Assembly (NCBI RefSeq): GCF_025370255.1
Contig: NZ_JAMTCD010000006.1
Coordinates: 1 to 64,000 of the forward strand
DNA: 64,000 nucleotides
Reading direction: 5' to 3'
Source of the DNA: Shewanella holmiensis
GTDB taxonomy: Bacteria; Pseudomonadota; Gammaproteobacteria; Enterobacterales; Shewanellaceae
Shown here: positions 1 to 7,874 of the stretch, in pieces
How positions within the stretch are numbered: position 1 is the first letter of the stretch
How the letters are laid out: the number at the start of each line of letters is the position of its first letter
The notes under the pieces: model-generated
Told to the model about the DNA's origin: nothing
Databases searched by the model: none
Seen by the model: only the letters and a program-made list of their open reading frames with translations
Position numbers and translations under genes: made by a program

Positions 1-779
1 GTCTGTTGGCGCTTATTGGTAAATACCTTCGAGCTGGTGTGATGGTCAACGACCAATTTGAAGCAAGTTTCGAAGGCGTGCCTCAAGGCGGCCCACTCTC
101 GCCATTACTCTCTAACATTATGTTGGATAGTCTGGATAAAGAGCTGGAAAGCCGAGGGCATAAATTCGCCCGCTACGCGGACGACTTCATCATTTTGGTA
201 AAGTCTATTCGAGCAGGAGAGCGGGTACTCAAGAGCATTACTCAATATCTGGCCACTAAGCTAAAACTGGTTGTTAATGAACAGAAAAGCCAAGTGGTTA
301 AGGTAGGTCAAAGCAAGTTCCTAGGTTTCACATTTAACCGCGGGAAGATCCAGTGGCATGCTAAAACATTGCACATTTTCAAACAAAAGATGAGACGGCT
401 GACGAACCGAAATTGGGGCGTTAGTATGGAATATCAGCTGTTTAAAGTGCGTCAATACATGCTAGGCTGGATCAACTACTTTGGCATCGCTAACGCTTAT
501 CAAGGATGTGTCGATTTAGACCACTGGATCCGACGTCGTGTACGTATGTGCTACTGGCGTCAGTGGCGAAAACCGCGGACTAAGGTACAAAACTTACTTA
601 AACGTGGCGTCAGGATCCAAGCTGCCGTTGCTTGTGGGATCACAAGTAAAGGCCCATGGCGGAGCTCGAAAACACCGGGTATACAGCAGGCGCTGAGTAA
701 TGAGTATCTGAAGAAAGCAGGATTATATTCACTAAGAGACGGATGGATCGCAGTTCATTACCCTAACCAGAGAATTTAG
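1..779 (+). CDS. ltrA: Group II intron reverse transcriptase/maturase, C-terminal part
   Basis: This is the intron-encoded protein that splices its intron and reverse-transcribes it during retrohoming. It is 5'-truncated by the window edge; the frame is open from base 3. Visible motifs are RT block 4 (GVPQGGPLSPLLSN) and the catalytic RYADDF of block 5, then the block 6-7 KFLGF motif and the thumb/X domain (NWGVSM, MLGWINYFG). The tail WRSSKTPGIQQALSN followed by LYSLRDGWIAVHYP resembles class C introns, and no HNH endonuclease domain follows, also as in class C. Such introns typically target terminator hairpins or integron attC sites, and the 3' flank here fits the latter. The reading frame looks intact within the window. 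Confidence 0.9.
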   Translation, partial: LLALIGKYLRAGVMVNDQFEASFEGVPQGGPLSPLLSNIMLDSLDKELESRGHKFARYADDFIILVKSIRAGERVLKSITQYLATKLKLVVNEQKSQVVKVGQSKFLGFTFNRGKIQWHAKTLHIFKQKMRRLTNRNWGVSMEYQLFKVRQYMLGWINYFGIANAYQGCVDLDHWIRRRVRMCYWRQWRKPRTKVQNLLKRGVRIQAAVACGITSKGPWRSSKTPGIQQALSNEYLKKAGLYSLRDGWIAVHYPNQRI

Positions 780-866
780 TTAGGGGTTCTAAATGAACCG
801 CCCTGTGCGGAGCCGCATGCAGGGTGGTGTGGGGGCTGGAGGCTAGATACCTCCGGCTACCCGATT
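1..866 (+). mobile_element. 3' portion of a group II intron, class C-like
   Basis: The window opens inside the intron-encoded protein and runs through the RNA 3' end. After the stop codon at 777-779, bases 797-829 fold as a domain V-like hairpin: CCGCCCTG pairs with CAGGGTGG, capped by an inner TGCGG/CCGCA stem. A second hairpin at about 831-863 (GCTGGAGG/CCTCCGGC with an unpaired A near the 3' side) fits domain VI with its branch-point adenosine. The intron would end near 865-866, at CCGAT or CCGATT. The intron 5' half lies left of the window. Class C is inferred from the protein C terminus, which lacks an endonuclease domain. The 3' exon begins TAGCAGTAC, an attC-like core. Confidence 0.85.
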
Positions 867-1170
867 AGCAGTACATTACCACCAAACATTTATTATTTTA
901 AATCCTTGTCGTCTGCTACGGAACCACGAGAAAAAAACATTAAAAGAATTTTAGGCATATAACCAATGATAGCTACATAAGAAAATGAAACAGCCCCAAT
1001 AAACATGCCTAAGACGAGTTCCCAGTTTTGATATTTCCCTGAGCCATTTTCAAGTACGGATAATAAACTAGAACCGAAAACGAACCACATTAGTAAAGCA
1101 ATAATGAAAGAAAGAACCCTAAAAAGTGGACGAGCTTCATTAGTTTTCATCGAACTCCCTGTACTGCTAA
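865..1170. repeat. 10-bp inverted repeat bounding a small reversed gene (cassette-like)
   Basis: TTAGCAGTAC at 865-874, directly after the intron, is the exact reverse complement of GTACTGCTAA at 1161-1170; the right copy extends to GTACTGCTAAC at 1171. Read leftward, the element starts GTTAGCAGTAC, carries a ribosome binding site and gene, and ends GTACTGCTAA at the intron junction. That is how a linear integron cassette looks: GTTRRRY-type core at its start and RYYYAAC-type core at the start of its own attC, with the outer arms complementary. Confidence 0.65.
893..1150 (-). CDS. Small membrane protein of unknown function, cassette-borne
   Basis: I do not recognise this 85-residue protein. 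It has two hydrophobic stretches, roughly residues 12-33 (SFIIALLMWFVFGSSLL) and 45-70 (LVLGMFIGAVSFSYVAIIGY), so it is probably an inner-membrane protein with two helices. AGGGAG sits four bases ahead of the ATG, a good ribosome binding site. The gene runs opposite to the intron and ends 26 bases from the intron/cassette junction, which is where the start of an attC is expected. Small membrane proteins without homologues are common integron cargo. No promoter is obvious between it and the attC-like site to its right. Confidence 0.65.
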   Translation of the reverse strand: MKTNEARPLFRVLSFIIALLMWFVFGSSLLSVLENGSGKYQNWELVLGMFIGAVSFSYVAIIGYMPKILLMFFSRGSVADDKDLK

Positions 1171-1218
1171 CAGCTTATTGAACGGCGCATCATTCAATGT
1201 CGGCCATTCAAGTTATTG
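1165..1218 (-). other. attC-like recombination site (degenerate, about 55 bp)
   Basis: Read on the minus strand, the site begins with CAATAAC, continues TTGAATGGC, a 14-base loop region, GCCGTTCAA, and ends GTTAGCA. The two inner arms pair over nine positions with one mismatch and the ends fit the RYYYAAC...GTTRRRY layout, although CAATAAC and GTTAGCA pair only partly. It would be the site preceding the small reversed gene. No integrase gene lies within the window, so this would be an orphan site. The assignment is inference from short motifs. Confidence 0.45.
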
Positions 1219-1864
1219 ATTAATAACATCCTAAATTTGCTATCTTATTGATGTAAAGCACTTTTTATTTCAAAAAACGCAAAACAAAGCGTGCAAAATG
1301 TTTTTCAATATTATTTTTCGACTTGCTTGCTGAAAAAACATTAAAAAAATTAACATCTTATAAAACCATCACTTCAATAACATCTACTACTTATGAATGA
1401 TTTTTGACCTTATATTTCGTCAATTTGCCGAAAATCATTACAACTGTATAAATGTACAGGTATAAATGAAAGCGGGCGAATTTATCAAACATAGAAATTA
1501 GTGGGGTTGAGTAAACATTAAAAAGGGAGTCGAGCGGTTCAAGTTATTGAATGGCTTCTTCTTCCCTAAATGGCGTGCTCGATGATTATGTTCGAGATAA
1601 CCCAACTCTGTCCTTAATTTTTTATAATTTAACCTAGTTTATATATTTAATTCAATATTTTACTTTGATTTTTGTTGATTAAGTCACAGTGGGCAATAAC
1701 GTTAATCCTGAACATCTATGCAGCAGACAATTGATTACCATAAAGGTAAAAGCTCAAACAGACATAACCAATTCCTGCGCAGCTAGACATTAAACCAAAC
1801 ACCACTAACACCACTAACACCGCTCAACTAAGCATAAAAGTGCTACACATTAATGTGAACCTAG
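1219..1864. other. Gene-free AT-rich stretch
   Basis: I see no convincing gene. TTCAAGTTATTGA occurs at 1538-1550 and also inside the attC-like site (1207-1219), and TCGAGC at 1530-1535 can pair with GCTCGA at about 1578-1583, enclosing that repeat. This may be a further decayed recombination site or a chance match. A short ACCACTAAC repeat occurs near 1800-1820. The rest is A/T-rich with no recognisable RNA gene. Confidence 0.4.
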
Positions 1865-2803
1865 CTATGACCGTAATTTTTGCACCGCTGCCATCAAGGC
1901 CAATGCTATCGCCCCTGCTGCAACCCCAAACAACGCATTTAATACACTGGGTGTCATTGCGCCTAATACTGCACCAATATAGTCAAGTTGCGACACCCAT
2001 GTTGCTGCGTGCTCAAATGACTCGCCCACGGCATGTAACCCGTGGGTAAGAATACCGCCACCTACCATGAACATGGCTATCGTACCGACCACGGTTAATG
2101 TTTTCATCAGGTATGGGGCTGCTAGAATCAGCTTCAAACCGATATATCGTCCAAAGCGGGTCAATACGCCCTCACCCTGACGCTTATTCAGATAAAAACC
2201 GAGGTCATCTATCTTTACGATTCCCGCCACTAAACCATAAACGCCAACGGTCATCACTATTGCAATAACTGACAAGGTTAAAAATTGGCTCATTAAATCA
2301 GACTCGGCAACAACGCCTAGACTAATAGCGATAATTTCAGCAGAAAGCACAAAGTCGGTTCGAATAGCCCCCTTGATCTTTTCTTGTTCATAAAGCTGTA
2401 AATCTTTCACATCTTGAGCGAGTTTTAGCGCCGCGGCTTGATCATCTTGCTGATGTTGTTGATTTCTGTGAGTGTAGGAATGGTGTAATTTTTCGAAGCC
2501 CTCGTAACACAGGAATAAGCCACCAAACATTAACAGCGGCGTAATGGCCCAGGGAATAAAAGCGCTGATCAATAATGCCGCGGGCACCAATATCAGCTTA
2601 TTACGAAAAGATCCTTTCGCAACAGCCCATACCACGGGTAACTCCCGCTCAGAAGCCACACCGGAAACTTGCTGGGCATTTAATGCTAAATCATCACCCA
2701 ACACCCCTGCCGTTTTACGTGCGGCAACTTTACTCATAGCCGCAACATCGTCTAAAATCGTTGCAATATCATCAAGTAATGTTAATAAACTTGCACCAGC
2801 CAT
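1865..2803 (-). CDS. DUF808 family inner-membrane protein (YedI-like)
   Basis: The 312-residue protein starts MAGASLLTLLDDIATILDDVA, the hallmark of the DUF808/YedI family. It has several membrane segments, including those around LILVPAALLISAFIPWAITPLLMFGG and repeated alanine/glycine-rich helices in the C-terminal half. The family's function is unknown. I chose the ATG at 2801-2803 because AAGGA lies about nine bases upstream and the family begins at this methionine; an upstream ATG at 2848 would add 15 unconserved residues. It follows the outer-membrane protein gene by 26 bases and is likely cotranscribed with it. Confidence 0.85.
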   Translation of the reverse strand: MAGASLLTLLDDIATILDDVAAMSKVAARKTAGVLGDDLALNAQQVSGVASERELPVVWAVAKGSFRNKLILVPAALLISAFIPWAITPLLMFGGLFLCYEGFEKLHHSYTHRNQQHQQDDQAAALKLAQDVKDLQLYEQEKIKGAIRTDFVLSAEIIAISLGVVAESDLMSQFLTLSVIAIVMTVGVYGLVAGIVKIDDLGFYLNKRQGEGVLTRFGRYIGLKLILAAPYLMKTLTVVGTIAMFMVGGGILTHGLHAVGESFEHAATWVSQLDYIGAVLGAMTPSVLNALFGVAAGAIALALMAAVQKLRS

Positions 2804-2829
2804 AATCTCGTTATTCCTTTTTAAGCGCG

Positions 2830-3753
2830 TTATAACGCATATTGCCAAAGTAAACCAAATGAGTCGAAATCGTTGCCAATGCGCGTAATTACACCAGTAT
2901 TGGCATAAAACTTAAGGCTATGTTGTTGATTTAACGCTAATGAATAAGTTAGACCAAAACGCGAATTGTCCTGTTCATCGTTGGCATCCACACCATTTTT
3001 ACGGGTTTCACCACCGATAAAGTAATTTGCACTTAAAGATACCCACTGACCTTTAGCCAAACTGTAAATAAGATGGCCTTGAAGTGAATATTGAGGTGCT
3101 TTCTCTAAATAAATCCCGTTATAAAACTCATCGTTATCTTGATAGATGCGTACCGTAGTATTTGCGCTGTAATACCAATCGCCTACTTTATATGACACAC
3201 CAAACCCGGGTCTAAATACCCATTGATTAGCACCAATATTCACTAACTTACTGGCATCATAATCACCAATTGGCGCGGTCACTTGCAAACTCGCCCCCAT
3301 AACAAAGCCTTCTTTGTATTGGGCAAATTCTTGACGAGTTAAAGACGGTGCACCATAAAAATTCCAGGTTAATCTGAATGTCGGGTCGCTATAACCACAA
3401 CGTTCACCCTCAACATATTCACCCTGAAATATTGCCGAACCACTAATACAAACCCGACTTGCCACCATGTCGAATTTTGACGAACTGCCGCCTAAATCAA
3501 ACGTTGCGGCATAGCCTAAAACCCCGGCATTGATTTCCACATCAGAGTCTTTGAGTGGCACTTCAGGCGCTGGCGATAAACCGCCCTGAGAACGGCCATA
3601 ACCGGCTACCACAAAGTGCATATCAATTGGGATATTCGAATAACTGCGGGGTTCTAAATCTTGTGCTAAACCAGACAAACTTACTAGGCTGCTCATAAGG
3701 CAAATAGGGAGGATTATTGGTTTAATCAAGTGTCTAAATGGTCGTATTAGCAT
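2830..3753 (-). CDS. Putative outer-membrane channel, MetA-pathway/phenol-degradation transporter-like
   Basis: A signal peptide is clear (positively charged start, then IILPICLMSSLVSLSGLAQ, cleavage near residue 30). The mature 275-residue chain alternates aromatic and polar residues in beta-strand style, with strands such as FRPGFGVSYKVGDWYYSANTTV and YSLQGHLIYSLAKGQWVSLSANY. The pattern resembles the 'MetA-pathway of phenol degradation' transporter family (PF13557-like) of outer-membrane barrels; no substrate can be read from sequence. The gene lies downstream of a LacI regulator in the same direction, so it may be its target or autoregulated together with it. Confidence 0.6.
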   Translation of the reverse strand: MLIRPFRHLIKPIILPICLMSSLVSLSGLAQDLEPRSYSNIPIDMHFVVAGYGRSQGGLSPAPEVPLKDSDVEINAGVLGYAATFDLGGSSSKFDMVASRVCISGSAIFQGEYVEGERCGYSDPTFRLTWNFYGAPSLTRQEFAQYKEGFVMGASLQVTAPIGDYDASKLVNIGANQWVFRPGFGVSYKVGDWYYSANTTVRIYQDNDEFYNGIYLEKAPQYSLQGHLIYSLAKGQWVSLSANYFIGGETRKNGVDANDEQDNSRFGLTYSLALNQQHSLKFYANTGVITRIGNDFDSFGLLWQYAL

Positions 3754-3789
3754 TGAATCTCTCAGTCCTTTAATGATGATTGCAACTTG

Positions 3790-3812
3790 AACACACTGGA
3801 TAACAGTGTGTT
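3790..3812. promoter_or_regulatory. Perfect 9-bp inverted repeat between lacI-type gene and outer-membrane gene
   Basis: AACACACTG and CAGTGTGTT flank a five-base loop. The element lies after the regulator stop codon and before the next gene start. It is not followed by a T-run on either strand, so a classical terminator is unlikely. It could be an RNA stem in the leader of the outer-membrane gene or an operator for a dimeric regulator. It does not resemble the usual LacI/GalR operator with a central CG. Confidence 0.4.
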
Positions 3813-3843
3813 ACTGAGTTAGCTGAATACCCTTACCTCAAAA

Positions 3844-4875
3844 TTAATCTGAGGTTGCCCCACATGAATGCCGCACAACAAGATTAGTTGGGATCAACAT
3901 AGGAGAAACGTCTTGGCCTCGGATCAGTTTTAATAAACTTTCAACCAGTATTTCGCCTGCTAGTTGTGTATTTTGCTTAATGGTAGTCAAAGAGGGATTA
4001 GCAAAACTGGCCACTGGAATATCATCATAGCCAATAATTGCAACATCAGATGGCACGTTTACTCCACGCTTCTTCAATGCCCGTAATGCACCAATGGCAA
4101 TTAAATCACTGGCAGCAAAGATGGCATCAAACGCTATCCCTTTATCTAATAGTGCATTAGCAGCATCAAATCCCGAACTTTCAGTGCTTATCGCATCAAA
4201 TTGTAACTGCTTGTTCGGTTTTATTTGCTGGGCTTTCAAGGCTTCACAATGACCAAGATAGCGATCTCTAAATTCAGGACTATGACTGGATGAATCCCCT
4301 AAAAATGCGATATGTTTTCTGCCTTGGGCCAGCATATGCTCAGTGGCAATCACCCCACCTTGATGATTATCACAACCAATAGATAACACTAATTTATTAT
4401 TATGTTCGGCACCCCAAATAACAAAGTGGGTATTTTGTGCGAGTAGTTTTTCAAGCTTATGGGCGTAATCCATATAGTCGCCATAGCCTAATAAAATAAT
4501 ACCATCCGCTTTATTGCTGTCTTCATAATCAGCATGCCAATCGCTTGAAAGCTGTTGAAATGACACTAATAAATCATAACCTTGTTGCGCGGTTGCTCGC
4601 GTGATTGACCCCAACATAGATAAAAAGAAAGGGTTAATCATTGAGTCATCATTGGTGGGATCTTCACAAATTAACAGCGCCAGAGTGTGACTATTTTGAG
4701 TCCGTAAATTACTGGCGTTCTTATCCACTTTGTAATTCATTTCTTTGGCAATTGCTTGAATGCGTTGCCGAGTTTCTAAATTGACTAATGGGCTGTTTCT
4801 TAACGCGCGTGAAACCGTAGATTGGGAAACGCCTGCGCGATAAGCAATATCAATGGATGTAGCTTTAGATGCCAT
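3844..4875 (-). CDS. LacI/GalR family transcriptional regulator
   Basis: The 343-residue protein has an N-terminal helix-turn-helix and hinge (IDIAYRAGVSQSTVSRALRN, about residues 8-27, then NYKVDKNASNLR) and a periplasmic-binding-like effector domain (residues about 62-335) ending PSLTTIKQNTQLAGE and LVVRHSCG, typical of the family. It binds DNA as a dimer and responds to a small ligand, usually a sugar or nucleoside, not identifiable here. The next two genes run in the same direction and are plausible targets. PTS genes lie 2.7 kb away on the other strand; nothing in the sequence links them. Confidence 0.9.
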   Translation of the reverse strand: MASKATSIDIAYRAGVSQSTVSRALRNSPLVNLETRQRIQAIAKEMNYKVDKNASNLRTQNSHTLALLICEDPTNDDSMINPFFLSMLGSITRATAQQGYDLLVSFQQLSSDWHADYEDSNKADGIILLGYGDYMDYAHKLEKLLAQNTHFVIWGAEHNNKLVLSIGCDNHQGGVIATEHMLAQGRKHIAFLGDSSSHSPEFRDRYLGHCEALKAQQIKPNKQLQFDAISTESSGFDAANALLDKGIAFDAIFAASDLIAIGALRALKKRGVNVPSDVAIIGYDDIPVASFANPSLTTIKQNTQLAGEILVESLLKLIRGQDVSPMLIPTNLVVRHSCGATSD

Positions 4876-4919
4876 GTTTATCGCCTTGCCTGATTCAAGT
4901 TACACATAACTGTTCGATA

Positions 4920-5633
4920 TTAAAGACCTAACTCATCAAGTAAATTATCGGCTTCGGCAATGGCAACCCCTTTTACGTTAGTATCTTGCTTGGGGGTGGG
5001 TTTAGATGATTTCGGTGGCTTAGATTCACTTTGACGATGGCTTTCAAATAATGAATCTGGATCAAACTCTTCATCCATTTCAAAATCTTCAGAACGCATG
5101 AATTCAGTTTTATCCATTGCAAATTCGAGGTAGAAAATATGATTGTTTTCAGTGCGAAATGACACACGACGCGCGACTGCGTTATCAAGATTAGTATCAA
5201 CAGAAATAGTTAACTCTTTGTTTATGGTTAACATTTTAGGTTGACTTTGACTAATAGAGGTTTGCAGTTCTTTCGAAATTTTGCCGATGAAATCACCTAA
5301 AATTTGATTCATCAACTCGCCCATTACGTTGGCAACATCATCTGAAGTGTGCGAAAAAGCCAATTCAGTTTCTGGCATGCCCATATTAATCATATAACGG
5401 CGGTATATCTCAATTGCGGCATCTGCCGAAAAGTTGATCACAACTAGGCCTGAAAAGCCACCATCAAAAATAGAAAAACAGCCTAAGTCAGGTTTTAACC
5501 GGGTACGTGAAATAGACTGCACCATACCAGCGTGGGTAACATGGCTTGCACTGGTACTGGAAAGTACATGGGAAACTGAATGGCAGAGTTTTAACAAAAT
5601 ATCGTCATTGTTAACGGTTTGATATGCATTCAT
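4920..5633 (-). CDS. DUF3334 family protein, CheX-like
   Basis: This 237-residue protein matches the DUF3334 family known from Vibrio and Shewanella. The core (CFSIFDGGFSGLVVINFS, MGMPETELAFSHTSDDVANVMGELMNQILGDF) resembles a CheX/CheC-type fold, where such proteins dephosphorylate CheY; the catalytic ability of this family is not established. The C-terminal 45 residues are charged, low-complexity (proline/lysine/serine) and probably disordered, ending in a short helix NLLDELGL. The ATG at 5631-5633 is preferred over the GTG at 5642 because AAGG lies about eight bases upstream. It diverges from the chemoreceptor gene, consistent with a chemotaxis role. Confidence 0.8.
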   Translation of the reverse strand: MNAYQTVNNDDILLKLCHSVSHVLSSTSASHVTHAGMVQSISRTRLKPDLGCFSIFDGGFSGLVVINFSADAAIEIYRRYMINMGMPETELAFSHTSDDVANVMGELMNQILGDFIGKISKELQTSISQSQPKMLTINKELTISVDTNLDNAVARRVSFRTENNHIFYLEFAMDKTEFMRSEDFEMDEEFDPDSLFESHRQSESKPPKSSKPTPKQDTNVKGVAIAEADNLLDELGL

Positions 5634-5902
5634 GGGGGACACCTTATTTTTATAATTGTTCTAATCTTGCGGGTAAAATGATAAAAAATCAAAATTAAAA
5701 CAACTCTTTAGCTCAATAAGTCAGCTAAAAAAAGTGATTAACGATTAACCTATTGATTTAAAGTTAATTTTAATAGCTTAGCCGTGGGACAACGTTTTAG
5801 AAAATTTTGTTCTAACTTCACAAATTTATGACAATAAACACTACAAACTCTGCTTACTCTTATATCCTAGCCTCATCTTGATTTGACCACTTGAGGGCAG
5901 AA

Positions 5903-7507
5903 ATGATCGCATCATTACGGCAGTTAACTATATTAAAACGTTTGTTCATTATGCTTATTTTAGCAGCTATCGGCACTGTGTGTTTTGGCAGTTTTTCTGT
6001 CAAAGAACAATATGACAATTTGATCCATGAAAAACACCATCAATTAGAAAGCAATATTGCCCTTTTCATTGCAACAGCAAATGAGTTAACAGCAAGTCAA
6101 TATGATGATAATCATCTTATTGAGCTACTCGACGGTATCAATCAACACAGTCAAAATCCCATTTATCTATTTGATAGTCAACAACAATTACTGTCGCAAA
6201 CATCAGATCCACTTTTTACGACCCATATTGCCAAATTAACCGATACCAGAGGTAAATTTAGTGTCAGCCATTTACTTGATCAAGCTAAAAATCAATCCCA
6301 TGCCAATGCCACAATTGAATTCAATATTAACGGCCGCCCGCATACCCGCTTACTGACCGCACAATATGATCGTCAACGAGGATATTTCGTTGTTTCAAAC
6401 GCAAACACCGATGATATAAACACTAACCTTACACGCATCACCATCAATTATTTGATTATTATGCTGATGATATCGGTGCCGATTTTCATCTTTTTCTTAT
6501 TACTGAATAGTTCAATCACGACCCCCATCAATACTGTTATTGCGACCATGCAGGATATTGCCGCAGGTGAAGGTGATTTACGCCGCCGCCTAAATGAAAA
6601 TGGCAAAGATGAAGTCTCTGAATTAGCTAAAGCCTTCAATTTGTTTGTGATTAAAATTGCCAATGTGGTTGGCGAGCTAAACCCAATTGGTCAGCAATTA
6701 AATATTAATGCCAGAGAATTATTAACATCGGTAAGCACCTCTCAACACAGTAGCCAAAACGTCAATCAAGAAACCCAAAGTGTGGCCGCTGCCATTCATG
6801 AAATGCTGATGACCACTCAAGATATGGCGCGTAATACCCAGCAAACGGCAGAAAGTGCCAGCGCAGTAACAACCCAAGCTCAACATGGGCAGCAATTGAT
6901 GCAATTAACGGTTAGCCAAAGTGAAGCACTAGGCAACGAATTACGTCATAACGTAGAGGTCAGTGAGACCTTGTCGCAATCTTCTAATGAAATTAGCTCA
7001 ATTTTAGACGTTATTAAAGGCATCGCAGATCAAACTAACCTCCTTGCACTAAATGCTGCAATTGAAGCGGCAAGAGCTGGCAGCCATGGCCGTGGATTTG
7101 CGGTTGTAGCCGATGAAGTCAGGGCTCTGGCCAATAGGACTCAAGATTCAACCAATGAGATCAATCAAATCGTTGCAAAAATTCATCAAGGCATCGCTTT
7201 ATTAAAGCAAAGCAATAGCGAAACGTTACAACAGTCTGATGACTTGCAGTCAAAGGCTCGCCAATCTAGCGAGGCGATGGCTATTATCTTATCGCTGGTC
7301 GGCAATATTAATGATATGACCAACCAATTAGCTAGCGCCACCGAGCAACAAGCAATGGTAACCGAAGAGGTTAATATCAACATCAATGCGATTTCAGATC
7401 TCACCGCCCAAGTGGTCAAAGCCAATGAAGTCAATGAACATGAAGCAAATGCGTTACAAAACATCAGCCAAAAAATGGACAATACGTTAAAACAATTTAA
7501 GATTTAG
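5903..7507 (+). CDS. Methyl-accepting chemotaxis protein
   Basis: This is a 534-residue transmembrane chemoreceptor. A first membrane helix (about residues 14-32) is followed by a periplasmic sensor of roughly 145 residues, a second helix (about 183-203: [20 protein letters not shown]), a HAMP linker and a cytoplasmic coiled-coil signalling domain. The conserved hairpin tip [21 protein letters not shown] is present, as is [14 protein letters not shown], so it can couple to CheA/CheW. The sensor domain is short and its ligand is unknown. I start at the ATG at 5903 because GAGGG lies five bases upstream; a TTG at 5891 would add four residues. No C-terminal CheR-binding pentapeptide is visible. 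Confidence 0.93.
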   Translation: MIASLRQLTILKRLFIMLILAAIGTVCFGSFSVKEQYDNLIHEKHHQLESNIALFIATANELTASQYDDNHLIELLDGINQHSQNPIYLFDSQQQLLSQTSDPLFTTHIAKLTDTRGKFSVSHLLDQAKNQSHANATIEFNINGRPHTRLLTAQYDRQRGYFVVSNANTDDINTNLTRITINYLIIMLMISVPIFIFFLLLNSSITTPINTVIATMQDIAAGEGDLRRRLNENGKDEVSELAKAFNLFVIKIANVVGELNPIGQQLNINARELLTSVSTSQHSSQNVNQETQSVAAAIHEMLMTTQDMARNTQQTAESASAVTTQAQHGQQLMQLTVSQSEALGNELRHNVEVSETLSQSSNEISSILDVIKGIADQTNLLALNAAIEAARAGSHGRGFAVVADEVRALANRTQDSTNEINQIVAKIHQGIALLKQSNSETLQQSDDLQSKARQSSEAMAIILSLVGNINDMTNQLASATEQQAMVTEEVNININAISDLTAQVVKANEVNEHEANALQNISQKMDNTLKQFKI

Positions 7508-7537
7508 CCAACAAAAAACTCAGTCGAATTGCTTGCT

Positions 7538-7565
7538 TTGATGGCTTGGTACATTAAGGTATAGT
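7538..7565 (+). promoter_or_regulatory. Possible sigma-70 promoter for ptsH
   Basis: TTGATG (7538-7543) and TATAGT (7560-7565) are separated by 16 bases and lie 43 bases ahead of the ptsH start codon. Four of six and five of six positions match consensus. This is a motif match only. Confidence 0.45.
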
Positions 7566-7607
7566 AATTCGGTTTTAGTCTTAGTCCTTTAAAAGAGCCT
7601 CATCAAT

Positions 7608-7865
7608 ATGTATCAAAAAACCGTTACTATTACCGCGCCACATGGTATTCACACTCGACCAGCCGCTTTACTGGTTAAAGAGGCAAAAAGCTTTGATTGT
7701 GATGTGATAGTTGAATGTAATGGTAAACAAGCGAGTGCTAAAAGTTTATTTAAACTACAAACCCTTGGGTTATATCAGGGTGTTGAGGTAACGGTAATAG
7801 CCCAAGGTGAGCAGGCTCAACAAGCCGTTGAAAGGGTTTCAGAACTTCTCATTACCTTAAGCTAA
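7608..7865 (+). CDS. ptsH: PTS phosphocarrier protein HPr
   Basis: HPr accepts phosphate from enzyme I and hands it to the sugar-specific EIIA domains in the cytoplasm. At 85 residues it has the normal length. The active site GIHTRPA places the phosphorylated histidine at residue 15, and Ser46 lies in the conserved SAKSLF context, although the HPr kinase that would use Ser46 is not expected in this group to my knowledge. The gene starts the ptsH-ptsI-crr cluster, with ptsI only nine bases downstream. Confidence 0.98.
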   Translation: MYQKTVTITAPHGIHTRPAALLVKEAKSFDCDVIVECNGKQASAKSLFKLQTLGLYQGVEVTVIAQGEQAQQAVERVSELLITLS

Positions 7866-7874
7866 GAGGTTATC

